NCBI RefSeq assembly: GCF_003054445.1
Contig: NC_042508.1
Location: 1 to 64,000 of the forward strand
Direction: 5' to 3'
Origin: Pichia kudriavzevii
Lineage: Eukaryota > Ascomycota > Pichiomycetes > Pichiales > Pichiaceae
DNA: 64,000 nt
How positions within the stretch are numbered: the first letter of the stretch is position 1; each line of letters opens with the position of its first letter. Shown in pieces: positions 1 to 9,830 of this stretch. The notes beneath the pieces are model-generated. The model saw only the letters and a list, made by a program, of their open reading frames with translations. It did no database searches and had not been told where the DNA came from. The position numbers and the translations under genes were made by a program.

Positions 1-108
1 AAGTTCATATTGTAACACACCTCGCTCCTAGTTCATATTGTAACCCTCGCTCCTAGTTCATATTGTAACACACCTCGCTCCTAGTTCATATTGTAACACA
101 CCTCATTG
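1..108. repeat. 28-bp tandem repeat, four units
   Basis: Four head-to-tail copies of a unit that begins CTAGTTCATATTGTAACACA and ends CCTCGCTC lie at about 1-27, 28-52 (three bases shorter), 53-80 and 81-108. A degenerate half unit (CCTAGTTCATATT) recurs at 155-167. The array starts at the first base of the window, so its true length is unknown. Its position next to a pseudogene and accessory genes fits a subtelomeric minisatellite; that is inference, since no telomere repeat is visible. Confidence 0.8.
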
Positions 109-120
109 CCACTAGTGGAC

Positions 121-1027
121 TTGTTTTTTATTTAATAGACTGACTTCTTAATTACCTAGTTCATATTCTTTCTCCAGGGGTATCTGTTGTGGGCCCATAA
201 TATAGTGAAATTACATGTTTCATGTTGGATACAAATTCCCTGTAATAATAACTCTACCTGGTTTGTAAGAACACTACTTTGGCGATAGCAGTTGTAGATA
301 CACTAATGTTGGAAACAAATTCCTCTGATCATTTTCTTCATGATTTCTTACAGATGAATTCTAAAAGATCAAACTTCAACTAATAAATTATTAATTATTT
401 TTCTACTTTCTTCTAATTTTTGCATGATAATTTTTACTAAACGTTTTTGAACAAAAAACACTCCCCAGATACAATTTGTCAGAAATATAAATATCAGATA
501 AAAGATAGTTCCTTGATCAATACAAACAGATACATAGAGTGCAAATAACAACCAGCAAACTAAAACAACCAGTAACAGAATACCCAAAATCCGCTGATGA
601 GGTCTCCTACAATTTTGGAAAAAAATTGCTCGCGCTCTTGGTCCAGTGGAAAAAGACACCGCGTAAAAATCCAGCCGGCACTGGTTCGAGAACCGCAAGC
701 AGAACTAATTGGAAATCACATTATTGCTGGGTGTGGTATGGACTTCAAGTTTCATGGTGTGCCCCCACAAATGGACTTTTTTGTTCTCGCATTGCCTCTG
801 CTTGATAAAAGAGACCAGGTATCGCTACTAACCACACGAATTCTGAATATGCCGAACAATGCTTGCAGGAATATATGCAAATAGAACCAATATGCTGAGC
901 ATCCAGACAAACTACAGTCATTTCTCCTATCCATTACCAACTCTAGCTTCCTCCATAAACCACATAGTAAGCGTTGTAGCAGTTTAGCCAGACTCATGTT
1001 TAACCGGGTATGTGCTCTAACATTTCT
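121..1027. other. Gene-poor stretch with no recognised gene
   Basis: No open frame here has both a good ATG and recognisable homology. A minus-strand open frame at 369-698 starts only at a TTG and encodes two hydrophobic segments (around LGILLLVVLVCWLLFALYV and IFYLIFIFLTNCIWGVFFV). It could be the tail of a lost membrane protein, but I cannot name a family. Two similar 16-base words (TGTTGGATACAAATTC near 224 and TGTTGGAAACAAATTC near 308) form a short direct repeat about 85 bases apart. Confidence 0.4.
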
Positions 1028-1960
1028 GTGTGTTTGGATATCTGCTGCATACAGGAAACTATTGTGATGACGCCTCTGGCAAAGCAGAATACCATCTATT
1101 AGATATCATTTTCACAGAGAAGGACCTTCTCACACTTCAGTCTCATATGCCTCGAAGATCGTTTATTCATATTGCACTTTCATGCCAAGCCTCTTGCTAA
1201 TGCAGACACATAGGTTTACTGAAGCATAATGCGTCTTTCATTTTTCATTCAGTATAAGAAAAGCAAGTATTGGACTTCACTGATTGTTTTTCCTGCACCT
1301 AGGAAACCGTGATTTTGAACCATGAGGACACTTTTTTTGTTACCAACACACTTTTCAATACACAGTTTTTTCTTTTCAGCAACAGCACTGCCAAAATCCT
1401 TATAAACAAAGTGGCTTCTACAAAATTAGTAAAAAACTCGACTTAGCATCTCTAGTTGCCAAGGATATCAAGACTGTGTTCTACCTTAAACTGAATGGTT
1501 CAGACATATCATGTTAATATTAGGGCTGAATCTAGGTGGTGAAAAATGTATTGCAAAACATGCAGTATTGATGGTCCATGAAATACTAGTTTTAATGGCG
1601 TTACATTCACTATCGATTTGAACCATGTCATTTGTAGTAACTATCTAGTACTGAATGCCCAAAGGAATGATCTAAAAGGTGTTTGGATCCAATAGGTATC
1701 TTACCGCCCTAAGACACGGTGTCGATTCTGCAACACCTTTTCTTCGAAATGATTCAAAGACACCAGCCGTTTGATTTAAGACCTACCTCCCCTTTTTTTT
1801 GGAGTTTGTCTTTTAATATTGCACTTTAACACTGGTTGTTATCGTCCTTTATCATGTTTAATATACAACCTTGTGGTAATGAGTAGCCCATAAAACCGAA
1901 AGGTATGGATCTTTTCATCGCTTTAATTTCCTTATTAAACGCGGTTTCCAAGGATAGATG
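1028..1960 (-). pseudogene. Decayed class II aldolase/adducin-domain gene
   Basis: Minus-strand translation recovers an ordered set of class II aldolase/adducin family blocks as I remember them from fungal members. They are an N-terminal block (KEIKAMKRSIPFGFMGYSLP, about 1870-1930), FESFRRKGVAES (about 1724-1760), LLDPNTF followed by IPLGIQY (about 1650-1700), MVQIDSE, an INTACFAIH block, NHSV, YKDFGSAV, and the hallmark VLMVQNHGFLGAGKT at 1285-1329. The similarity fades near 1030 with QQISKH. The order matches the usual family layout. At least one frameshift (near 1790) and about eight in-frame stops interrupt it, so it is a dead gene. The intact family carries out aldol-type reactions on sugar phosphates or related substrates; the original substrate here is unknown. 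Confidence 0.7.
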
Positions 1961-3065
1961 CACAGTATGTTTTCCAATGCTATTCCTAAGATAAATAAGA
2001 TGCTATCTATAAAGTCCTTTATAATTTGTTTCAATTTAACATCCTTTAACATAGCTACTAGATATCATAATAGGCACTATTCTGACAGAATTTATTTAAT
2101 ATGATGCTTAGTAAAATTGAAAAACCATGTGTCTCAATCAACACCCAAGAAATAAGAAAGTTATTTCTGTAGTAGAGTCGAGGAAACACTTATATATTGC
2201 TTGGGATTTTTCTTATCTTACTTATTCTTCTTTTTTTTTTTGGCGGAAAAGAAAGATTTCTCTTTATTGCAAGCTGTGCATTTTTTTGTTATCTATGTCA
2301 ACACTGACAAAGTACATATAATCACAAAAAATCCAATCTATGTATGTCGATACGTACCAGAAAACATTCTAGAGAAGAAAAAAATGGGAACTTACCACAT
2401 ACGCTCTTCTTTTATTACATCTAAGTTTGTTTTTTTGATTGTCTGATAAACACGAAAAGATAAAAACTGCGTTTCAAAACACTTTTGGAAAACATTCGTA
2501 ATCACTGGCAATTCCGATACCACAACTGCATGATGCCTACATAGAATCAAAAACATTTTGCTTTGCTTGTCTCTTGAAAGCTCCAATGCTAAATATTCCG
2601 AAATACCACATAAAACAGTTAGTCATTATAGCATATCTTTCACAAAGAGTCGATTTGTGCTGCCACCTTCGACTTCCGTATTCTCAAGCTATAACACAAT
2701 TACATATATATCACCAGAATATATTCTGCATTTCATACCCAATTCATTGCCCCCTAAAGGGTTGCAAAACCAAAAAGACCTGAAGAGATAAGCCCTAAAC
2801 CAGAATGGTAAGATAACTCCGTAACCCGATTCTACTTGTGGACGTTTATTGTCTGTGTGTGTGTGTGTGTGTGTGTGGTGTAAAATTTCCGCACTTGTTA
2901 TCTAAACTATTCCTGCCTAGATAACAACACTCGACAGGTGTATGATGAACTATATCCTACTATAAATAGTATGTTTATCTCGCCAGAGTCGACCGGTACG
3001 CCACTATGTATAGTAGGATGCCCAGAAGAAGCAGTGTGCATTATAGCAAATAAGCAACAGACATC
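1961..3065. other. Non-coding stretch and promoter of the FAD oxidase
   Basis: Bases 1961-2780 hold no recognisable gene; a few 60-80 codon frames have no family signature. A (TG)n microsatellite lies at 2854-2877. The last 200 bases look like a promoter for the oxidase at 3066: TTTCCGCA at 2886-2893, GATA-type sites in both orientations (GTTATCT at 2897-2903, AGATAAC at 2919-2925), and a TATA box (TATAAATA, 2961-2968) about 100 bases before the ATG. Confidence 0.6.
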
Positions 3066-4478
3066 ATGGATAAAGATAAGAGGATCATTGTTCTTGGGGC
3101 TGGTGTGATGGGATTGTCAACTACTCTATCCCTCTTGGAGAATGGTTACAAGGACATTTCACTCTACGACAAACGGGATTATTTTGCAAAGAGGTACAGC
3201 TACTTTGATGGATGCGACAGTCCCTCTTCAGACCTTAACAAGATCTTCCGCTCTAGTTATGGTGCCGAAGTTCACTACCAAAAAATGTCGTTCTTGAGCC
3301 GTGAAAAGTTCCAGAGGTGGAACAGAGAGATTGCGGAGCAGAAATGGGAAGGCGGCGAGCCAATATACCTAAACACAGGCAATGTTCACCTCACCGATAG
3401 AGGTGAATTGCCAGAGTTTGAAAGGTTGACGTTGGAAAACATGCCGGAGCACTCAATTCATATCACAGATGCAGATGCAGGTGAAAGGGCAGTTAAACAA
3501 GGCCTCGATCCATGTTCAGTAGATCCTTTCGACATGAGACGGAAAGGTAAAAACCTACAAGGTGTTTTGGACACTACCGGTGGTATGACGTTGGCTGACA
3601 AATCGTGCCGATGGATATTGGAAAAGTGCATAGCTATGGGCAAAGACCGACTAAAGACGTTTTTCGGTGACTGCGGCACGTTTAAGGAGCTTTTATTAGA
3701 ATTCAACAGCAAAACACTGAAAAGAAAATGTGTTGGAATTAAAACCCTTGACAATGAGGCACATAAGTGCGATCACTTAATTGTCTGTGTAGGGCCATGG
3801 ACAACCGAAGTTATCCCCGAAGCTAGTGAGAAGCTGGAAGCTACAGGCGGTTCCGTCTGCTTGATAAAGATTACCGACGAGAAGCTCAAGGAAAGATTCA
3901 ACCAGTCTAAATTTCCAACGTGGACATATAAAGTAAGAGATGGCGCAATAGGAGGCCTATACGGTTTCCCCTGTACAGGAGGTTATCTGAAAATTGGGTA
4001 TAGGGGTTTGAAGTGGATAAACCCCCAAAATGGCCTCAACTCTAAAGTTAAGACCAAATGGAGCCCGGATGAGACCGAGACTAACATTCCGCTTTTTGCA
4101 TTGAAGCAGATAAAAAACTTTGTTAGAGAACACATACCGGAGATACCGAAAATCACAATGACAAGATTGTGCTGGTACTCGGACAGCGAAGATAACGATT
4201 ATTTAATATCCTTCTGTCCATATTATGAAGAGAACTCTGTATTTGTGATGGGCGGCGATTCTGGCCATGCATTTATGATGTTAGGTAGCATCGGGGATGT
4301 TGCAGTTGGAATTATCAATGGTACGGGCAACAAATTGTTTAAAGATTTGTTTTCCTGGGAGAGAGAAAGACCGAAATTGAATCCGATTAATGGAGGAAAG
4401 GAGGATCCACGGTGTTTGGAGGATACAGTAATGGCTACACCTAAGGATTGGTACATCCATGAACCACCGAAGTTGTAA
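3066..4478 (+). CDS. FAD-dependent amine/amino-acid oxidase (sarcosine oxidase/amadoriase-like)
   Basis: This 470-residue protein belongs to the DAO/glycine-oxidase fold. Residues 7-30 carry the dinucleotide-binding motif VLGAGVMGLS. RLCWYSDSEDND places Cys369 where the monomeric sarcosine oxidase/fructosyl-amine oxidase group binds FAD covalently, and GGDSGHAFMMLGSIG is the C-terminal FAD loop of the same group. Family members oxidise secondary amines such as sarcosine, pipecolate or fructosyl amino acids, releasing hydrogen peroxide; the substrate cannot be read from the sequence. The C-terminus PKL resembles a weak PTS1, which would suit a peroxisomal oxidase. The promoter carries TTCCGCA and GATA sites, and a racemase gene follows in the same direction, which together suggest use of an amino acid or amine as a nitrogen source. 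Confidence 0.85.
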   Translation: MDKDKRIIVLGAGVMGLSTTLSLLENGYKDISLYDKRDYFAKRYSYFDGCDSPSSDLNKIFRSSYGAEVHYQKMSFLSREKFQRWNREIAEQKWEGGEPIYLNTGNVHLTDRGELPEFERLTLENMPEHSIHITDADAGERAVKQGLDPCSVDPFDMRRKGKNLQGVLDTTGGMTLADKSCRWILEKCIAMGKDRLKTFFGDCGTFKELLLEFNSKTLKRKCVGIKTLDNEAHKCDHLIVCVGPWTTEVIPEASEKLEATGGSVCLIKITDEKLKERFNQSKFPTWTYKVRDGAIGGLYGFPCTGGYLKIGYRGLKWINPQNGLNSKVKTKWSPDETETNIPLFALKQIKNFVREHIPEIPKITMTRLCWYSDSEDNDYLISFCPYYEENSVFVMGGDSGHAFMMLGSIGDVAVGIINGTGNKLFKDLFSWERERPKLNPINGGKEDPRCLEDTVMATPKDWYIHEPPKL

Positions 4479-4845
4479 AATCTGATAGTATCTAGCGGAT
4501 ATTTTTATAGTTGACAATCCTAAGTATTACACCAAAAAAATGATCCTAGAAATCCTCAGAAATAGTGTTTGTAAAATCTTTGGACTACCAGCTGTACCTT
4601 TTTTTTTACAAGAATGGGTATCAATTTAAAGTGTAAAGTCTTTCGTGGCATTGTTAAAATTTCCGCCAATAACAACCTAACACGGCAAAACATGACGTGC
4701 ATGGTTGCATGTTTCTAAAACATGGAAGTCTGAAAGATAAGCTACAACTGTTGGCTTAGTGTAATGCATTGTGTTATAACAGTGGACGACAATTCTGCTT
4801 AAAGGTAAGTGAGGTAATCTCCTAAACCAATGTGTTCATTTGGCG
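4479..4845. promoter_or_regulatory. Intergenic region upstream of the racemase
   Basis: This 367-base spacer separates the oxidase stop from the racemase ATG. It contains TTTCCGCCAATAAC at 4660-4673, a one-base variant of the TTCCGCA word next to a GATA-like ATAAC. A consensus-like splice donor (GTAAGT) occurs at 4805-4810, but I found no matching TACTAAC branch site or acceptor, so no intron is called. Confidence 0.4.
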
Positions 4846-5643
4846 ATGTGCCATCATTTGAAAACAGGTGGTTCCCCGCCGTTAGGAGCATTGTGTTTGG
4901 ACTACACAGAGGACATCCACCGACCACCCGGAGATGTGATTGTTTCTGAGACGTATACCTTTCCCGTTATACAAGAAAAGGTTATAGGGGCAACTCTGTG
5001 GAAGGTAGTTGACTCTCAGAGTTTTTCAGACAGCTATGTTCAGCTTTTTGTCGACGCTTGCAGAGTTTTGCAAAAGAAAGGTTGCATTGGCATAATTACC
5101 TCTTGTGGATTTCTAGCACAGATACAGGAGAGACTGGCGGAGCAGATCGAAGTACCAATAGCCACCAGTAGCTTGTTGCAAGTGCCTTATGTTTTAGCTA
5201 TAATAGGACCTAGAAAGAAAGTCGGGGTCATTACTTTTGACGAGGCTAGATTGAGTGAAACTCATTTCAATGGTGTTGGAATCAACAACGAGATGCTGAA
5301 GAGAGTAATTGTTACTGGCTGCCACCCCAAAGGTGCATTGCATAGGATCATTACTCGTGGAGATCCATACATTGCAGAAGAAGTAAAGCAAGAACTGGTA
5401 AATTTAGCAACCGAGCTTGTTCAGAAGAACCAAGATATTGGGGCTATAGTATTGGAGTGTACACAGATGCCTCCGTACTCTGAGGCTATACAACAAGCAA
5501 CGAAGCTTCCTGTATTTGATGGAGTTACCATGGTGAAGTGGTTCTACTCTGGTTTGAATAGTATGGCTGTACCTGATGACAAGAACAGACAAGATGCATT
5601 AAGGAGAAGGCTAAGAAGTAGCAAGGAAGAAAAACCGCCCTAG
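4846..5643 (+). CDS. Asp/Glu/hydantoin racemase-family protein
   Basis: The 265-residue product fits the Asp/Glu racemase superfamily, in which two cysteines act as paired acid/base catalysts. Both are present: Cys87 in ITSCGFLA and Cys205 in LECTQMPP. The N-terminal GALCLD followed by HRPPGDV matches fungal members, which supports the ATG at 4846; the frame continues two codons further up to a TTG that is unlikely to be used. Family members racemise amino acids, hydantoins or related compounds. Its position after an FAD amine oxidase suggests that the pair handles stereoisomers of one nitrogen compound; this is inference. No targeting signal is visible, so a cytosolic location is likely. Confidence 0.8.
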   Translation: MCHHLKTGGSPPLGALCLDYTEDIHRPPGDVIVSETYTFPVIQEKVIGATLWKVVDSQSFSDSYVQLFVDACRVLQKKGCIGIITSCGFLAQIQERLAEQIEVPIATSSLLQVPYVLAIIGPRKKVGVITFDEARLSETHFNGVGINNEMLKRVIVTGCHPKGALHRIITRGDPYIAEEVKQELVNLATELVQKNQDIGAIVLECTQMPPYSEAIQQATKLPVFDGVTMVKWFYSGLNSMAVPDDKNRQDALRRRLRSSKEEKPP

Positions 5644-6057
5644 CAATCTTCTGGCAAGCCTGACACTAATGTCAAGGTTCGATTTTTTTTTTTTGAATAT
5701 CATTGTATCCTAAGTATGTACCGACTACGTACTGCCTCCTAGGTAGAGCAACTGCTCTGTCACCGAGTCCTTATCTACTATTTTCACACACTCCCGATGT
5801 GCTTATCTGCGACGGTAATCTCCCAAATAGGAAAACCGTGAAAACTTCCGCTCTTTTGTGTCTGCCCCGGAGAATATCCACCACTATTTTGATATCAGTG
5901 CTTTTTTTCAGAGATAAGAGGTTAGAGCAATGTTCAAAAGGTATTTTCGGGCAAACTGGGAATGGCTAAAACGATAACAACAACAACAACAACATAAGGG
6001 TAAAAGCTGGATGAAAAAGCAAAACTGGAATTGGTTGAATATGGCGCATTCTGGAAT
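5644..6057. promoter_or_regulatory. Upstream region of the Zn2Cys6 regulator gene
   Basis: The stretch holds no gene. A CTTCCGCT word, a partial match to the shared TTCCGCA element, lies at 5845-5852. An (AAC)n repeat at about 5976-5993 lies in the likely 5' untranslated region. I see no clear TATA box. Confidence 0.4.
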
Positions 6058-6105
6058 ATGGTTATTCTTGGTATTGCTACAACTGAACACTGTGTTGTAG
6101 AAAAC

Positions 6106-8217
6106 ATGGAGAAACAGAACTCAGGTATGGACAAGAAAAAGCCAACAATATCTATCAATGTATTCAAGCCTGAAAAACAAAACGTACAGTTGAAAAGACC
6201 TTTGAGGACCCGTCGTTCAGGAGGCAAGCATCAGATGGCGGCATGTTGTGCATGTAAGAAAAAAAGAAAGAAATGTGACGGTAAGTATCCGGTATGTTCT
6301 ACATGTGAAAGATTGGGATTGGAATGTACAATGATATATCCACCAAATGGGAAAGAAATCAAGCGTGATTATTTGGAAACATTAGAGAAATCAGTCAAGG
6401 AGCTAACATCAAAACTGGACATCCTTCAATCAAAAAATACCACTGGCGCCGAAACTATATCTAATAGAGTTGCTCGTACTTTTGAAACCAAATTCTCAAC
6501 TTCACAAGTAAAGTATCCTCCGACTTTGAACAAAGACAATGTATTGGCAGAGGAAGTTGGTTTCATTACATTGGGGGCCGGAGGCGAGCCATGTTATATT
6601 GGCGAAACATCGGCATATTCGATTGCCAAAGTGATTTCCACTTCATTAACATGCCCTCCCTTTGAAGAACCACATCCATGGAAAGACGGCGGCTTCAGTT
6701 TGAATTTGGAGCTTCCCTTTAGTCATCCTGATATCAAATCAGGGAGCGAGCTTCTATCCTATTACAAGGAATCTGTTCACTGTCAATATCCATTCTTGGA
6801 TTGGAATTATGTGGAAGAATGCTTCAATTTGGTACTTACAGAAAAGAGTCAAGAACAAGTTCCCAATTTCTTTATTTACATGATCTTTGCTATCAGCTCT
6901 CAACTACATGATGTTTCCAACAAAATTCAAACAAGTCAGTATACAAGAGCATACTATTCTAAGGCCTTCCAGTATTCCAACAGGACAATCGAATCCCCTA
7001 CCATTTATGCAGTTCAGGCATTTCTACTAATAGCGGTATTTTCTCAAAAAATGCCTGATAGTTCTTCAGGGTGGCAGGCTATAGGTTTGGCAATTAGGAC
7101 TGCCGTTATTTTAGGGCTTCACCGAAAACCATACACTAGAAATAACGAGGAGCTAACCGCACATCAGCTTCAAGTACAAGACCTAAAATCTAGGATCTTC
7201 TGGTCTGCATATGGCATCGAAAGAATAAATGGTCTAGTTTTGGGTAGGCCTTTTAGTATTTCGGATATAGACATCGATGCACCCTTTTCTATCGAAAGTT
7301 GTGAGACAAGGGTCGCCTGCCATGTAATCAAACTTCGCAGGATTCAATCTAATATTTACACGTTTATTTATAAACCGTTGCATTTGACAGATCAACTAGA
7401 GAATATGGAAACAACAAGAGTTCAGATTTTGCTTGAACTGAATGACTGGATCCTTACTTTCCCATTTAAGAATGATGCCTCTTCGACGTTCGAAACCAAC
7501 AACTGGTCGTTGATTTCATATCACAACTCTATTCTTCTACTATTGAAGCCAATCTTTCTAGAAGTTTCCAAAAGGAAAAAAGGCTCATCCAAAGAACACC
7601 TGGAATGGTTTAAGGTGTTTACCGAAAGCGCTTCGGCAATTTGTATAAACTACAAGAACATGTATTTGAAGGAAAAAATGAGCTTCACTTGGTTAGCTAT
7701 GCACTGTTGTTTTGTTTCTGGGATCTCATTTTTGTATTGCATATGGCTGGATACGGAGCTAAAAGTGCTGAAATGGAAGAGGAAAAGTCTGATATACGAG
7801 ACAATAAGTGCTTGTCAGACAGTTTTATACGTATTAGCCGAAAGATGGAATTCAGCACTGAGGTTTAGAGACACTTTTGAAAGACTCTCTTCAATAGTTA
7901 AAGCTGCAATAGAATCCTCTTGTGAGGTCAGAGGTTTATCCTCACCCAGAACTAATGATATATCAAGTTCAAGAGTCTTTATCGAGGGAAGCATTAGCAT
8001 CGATTCCTACTTATCATGCGAAAAATACCGGGATATGGTTAAACACATCCATTCATTCAGCGATGAAAATAAAACAGGTATCAAACCTAATGTTGGTGGA
8101 ACCATCAACGAGGAAGATAGCCTGGAAAACCTCCTGAATATTTTTGACCATTCCGGGGATCAGTACCTACGAGATTTGTTTGACGAATTAGAGGACAACG
8201 TTCTCATGATCTCCTAA
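6106..8217 (+). CDS. Zn2Cys6 fungal transcription factor
   Basis: The product (703 residues from this ATG) has a Gal4-type binuclear zinc cluster at residues 47-74: CCACKKKRKKCDG, then C-x2-C-x6-C. A short coiled-coil-like linker (YLETLEKSVKELTSKLDIL) follows at about residues 88-106. The middle of the protein fits the fungal-specific transcription factor domain, including SGWQAIGLAIRTAVILGLHR and the RIFWSAYGIER block. Such factors usually bind CGG triplets, and TTCCGCA (CGGAA on the other strand) recurs in nearby promoters, so it may be the local regulator of this cluster; that is inference. An in-frame ATG at 6058 would add 16 residues. The 6106 ATG was chosen because the extra segment has no family signature. 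Confidence 0.88.
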   Translation: MEKQNSGMDKKKPTISINVFKPEKQNVQLKRPLRTRRSGGKHQMAACCACKKKRKKCDGKYPVCSTCERLGLECTMIYPPNGKEIKRDYLETLEKSVKELTSKLDILQSKNTTGAETISNRVARTFETKFSTSQVKYPPTLNKDNVLAEEVGFITLGAGGEPCYIGETSAYSIAKVISTSLTCPPFEEPHPWKDGGFSLNLELPFSHPDIKSGSELLSYYKESVHCQYPFLDWNYVEECFNLVLTEKSQEQVPNFFIYMIFAISSQLHDVSNKIQTSQYTRAYYSKAFQYSNRTIESPTIYAVQAFLLIAVFSQKMPDSSSGWQAIGLAIRTAVILGLHRKPYTRNNEELTAHQLQVQDLKSRIFWSAYGIERINGLVLGRPFSISDIDIDAPFSIESCETRVACHVIKLRRIQSNIYTFIYKPLHLTDQLENMETTRVQILLELNDWILTFPFKNDASSTFETNNWSLISYHNSILLLLKPIFLEVSKRKKGSSKEHLEWFKVFTESASAICINYKNMYLKEKMSFTWLAMHCCFVSGISFLYCIWLDTELKVLKWKRKSLIYETISACQTVLYVLAERWNSALRFRDTFERLSSIVKAAIESSCEVRGLSSPRTNDISSSRVFIEGSISIDSYLSCEKYRDMVKHIHSFSDENKTGIKPNVGGTINEEDSLENLLNIFDHSGDQYLRDLFDELEDNVLMIS

Positions 8218-8319
8218 TATATACTTCGTTCATGTAAAAGTTATTTAGTTTTAGCTTGAGGCCTCTAACAGACCAACCACCAAGTAAAAAAGAAAAAGTG
8301 GCTGTAATAAAAAAGAATT

Positions 8320-9830
8320 CTATCCTTGAAGTTTGTCCCAGTGAGATGCTCTTAGTTTTTTCCCAACAACAAATAACACAAAGGGGATAGGTATCATACC
8401 TAAAGCAACAAATCCAATTAGGCTTGAACCCCAGTGAACCCCCAGGTTAACGAATAATTGCTTTGCAAACAAAGGAAAGATAGCGGCAAAGGCGGATCTC
8501 ATGAACGTGTTAGCAGCAATAGCAGAAGCTGCGTGTATTGGATAGGAATCAACCAGATAATTAATACAGCCCTGGAATATAGTTATAAAGCCGGCCCCAA
8601 TCATTGAAACACCAATGCATGGAACAATCCAGTGGATATTGGCATCACAGGTCCATCCAAAAACAAAGATCCCCACTGGCATCATCCAGCCAAGCATCAT
8701 CATTATGGGGAACCTCTGTTCAGGAATTGCCTCCCCTTTGTTGCTCCTCACAATTTCCAAATACTTGAGTGCCCATAAAATGTTCCCAATACAGCCAAAT
8801 ACAACTCCTAGAAATAATGAAACATTTGGAACTTCCGTAATCGTTCCCGTCCAGCCCCTCGATAATTCAAAAGCAGTCGAGATGTTGGTTATCATTAGGT
8901 AGAAGAGACCGTAAACATAACTTGCAAACAATGCCATGGTAAACACAACCGGTATGGACAGCATTTCAAATGGCCTTACAACATGTAAAAGTAGCATCCC
9001 TTTGAAGTCCAAATAAACTGTATCTGCTTTAGTGTGTAGCAGCCACTTATCTTCTTTGATTCTGTACCACGTTACCAGTTTTTGCAAGGTTTTATTCTCA
9101 AAAGTCTCCTCTGTGAACAAGTACATCAAAACAAACAGAACTAACTGCCCTAATCCACAAAACCATTGCGTGATTCTCCAGGATTCCACACTGCTATTAC
9201 TATTCGTCAAAAGGGAGCTAACAACTGGCCCAAAAGAAGCACCATTAGCAACAAAACATGCATATATTGCAAATGCAACCCCTCTAAAGGAGGGATCCCA
9301 AAGGTCTGCTAAAACACCACCAGCGGAGACAATTGGGGCGCCAGCAAAGAATCCAGCAAAAAATCTGCAAGTCATCAAAGAAGACACATTGAACGAAATG
9401 GCTGTAGCAAACGTAAACATACAAGAAAAAAAAATGGGATCAGCACCGCCGGCTTTCTACCATAAACTTCGGAGAGGGGTGCAAATATCATGGGGCCAAA
9501 TGCAATACCAACAATGTACAATGATACAGTCAAGACCGCCACTTCACTTTTGATGTTAAACTTTTCTCTCATTCTGTCAAAAAAGTAACCAGAGGATGTT
9601 GTGGTGGAATTGAACTGTGCTGCAAATGTCACAAAGCTGTAACATATTGTGTATGTCATTTTTTTCCTGAAGGGCCAGTTCCGTGTTCTCAAAGTAGACT
9701 CCACAGCAAAAGTCACCAGACCATTTTCATTAACCTGGATGTTTTCATCAATCGCAACAACAGAAAGATCCGTGTCAGATAATACACTAATATTTGCACT
9801 TGAAATAGGTTGCTTTTCCTGGTCAACCAT
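8320..9830 (-). pseudogene. DHA1-family MFS multidrug/polyamine antiporter gene, frameshifted
   Basis: Two overlapping minus-strand frames make up one 12-helix drug:H+ antiporter-1 protein. The first (9830 to about 9425) has a cytosolic N-terminus, the first helices and the DHA1 signature FGPMIFAPLSEVYGRK. The second (about 9425 to 8320) holds the remaining helices, beginning around ATAISFNVSSLMTCRFFAGF and ending VGKKLRASHWDKLQG. The frame changes at a run of nine A (plus strand, about 9426-9434); one T more or two fewer on the coding strand would restore it. This could be a true inactivating slip, a polymorphism or a sequencing error. The rest of the gene is free of stops, so any loss is recent. 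It is divergent from the Dal5-type permease gene. Confidence 0.75.

Noticed and set aside
224-325. LTR ends (TGTTGGA words)
   Set aside because: Only a short imperfect direct repeat is present, with no matching CA-3' end, target duplication or internal domain.
1000-2000. Retroelement polymerase remnant
   Set aside because: An early impression from short residues; the ordered class II aldolase blocks explain the region better.
4805-4810. Splice donor GTAAGT before the racemase gene
   Set aside because: No branch site or acceptor fits, and the ATG at 4846 gives a complete family N-terminus.
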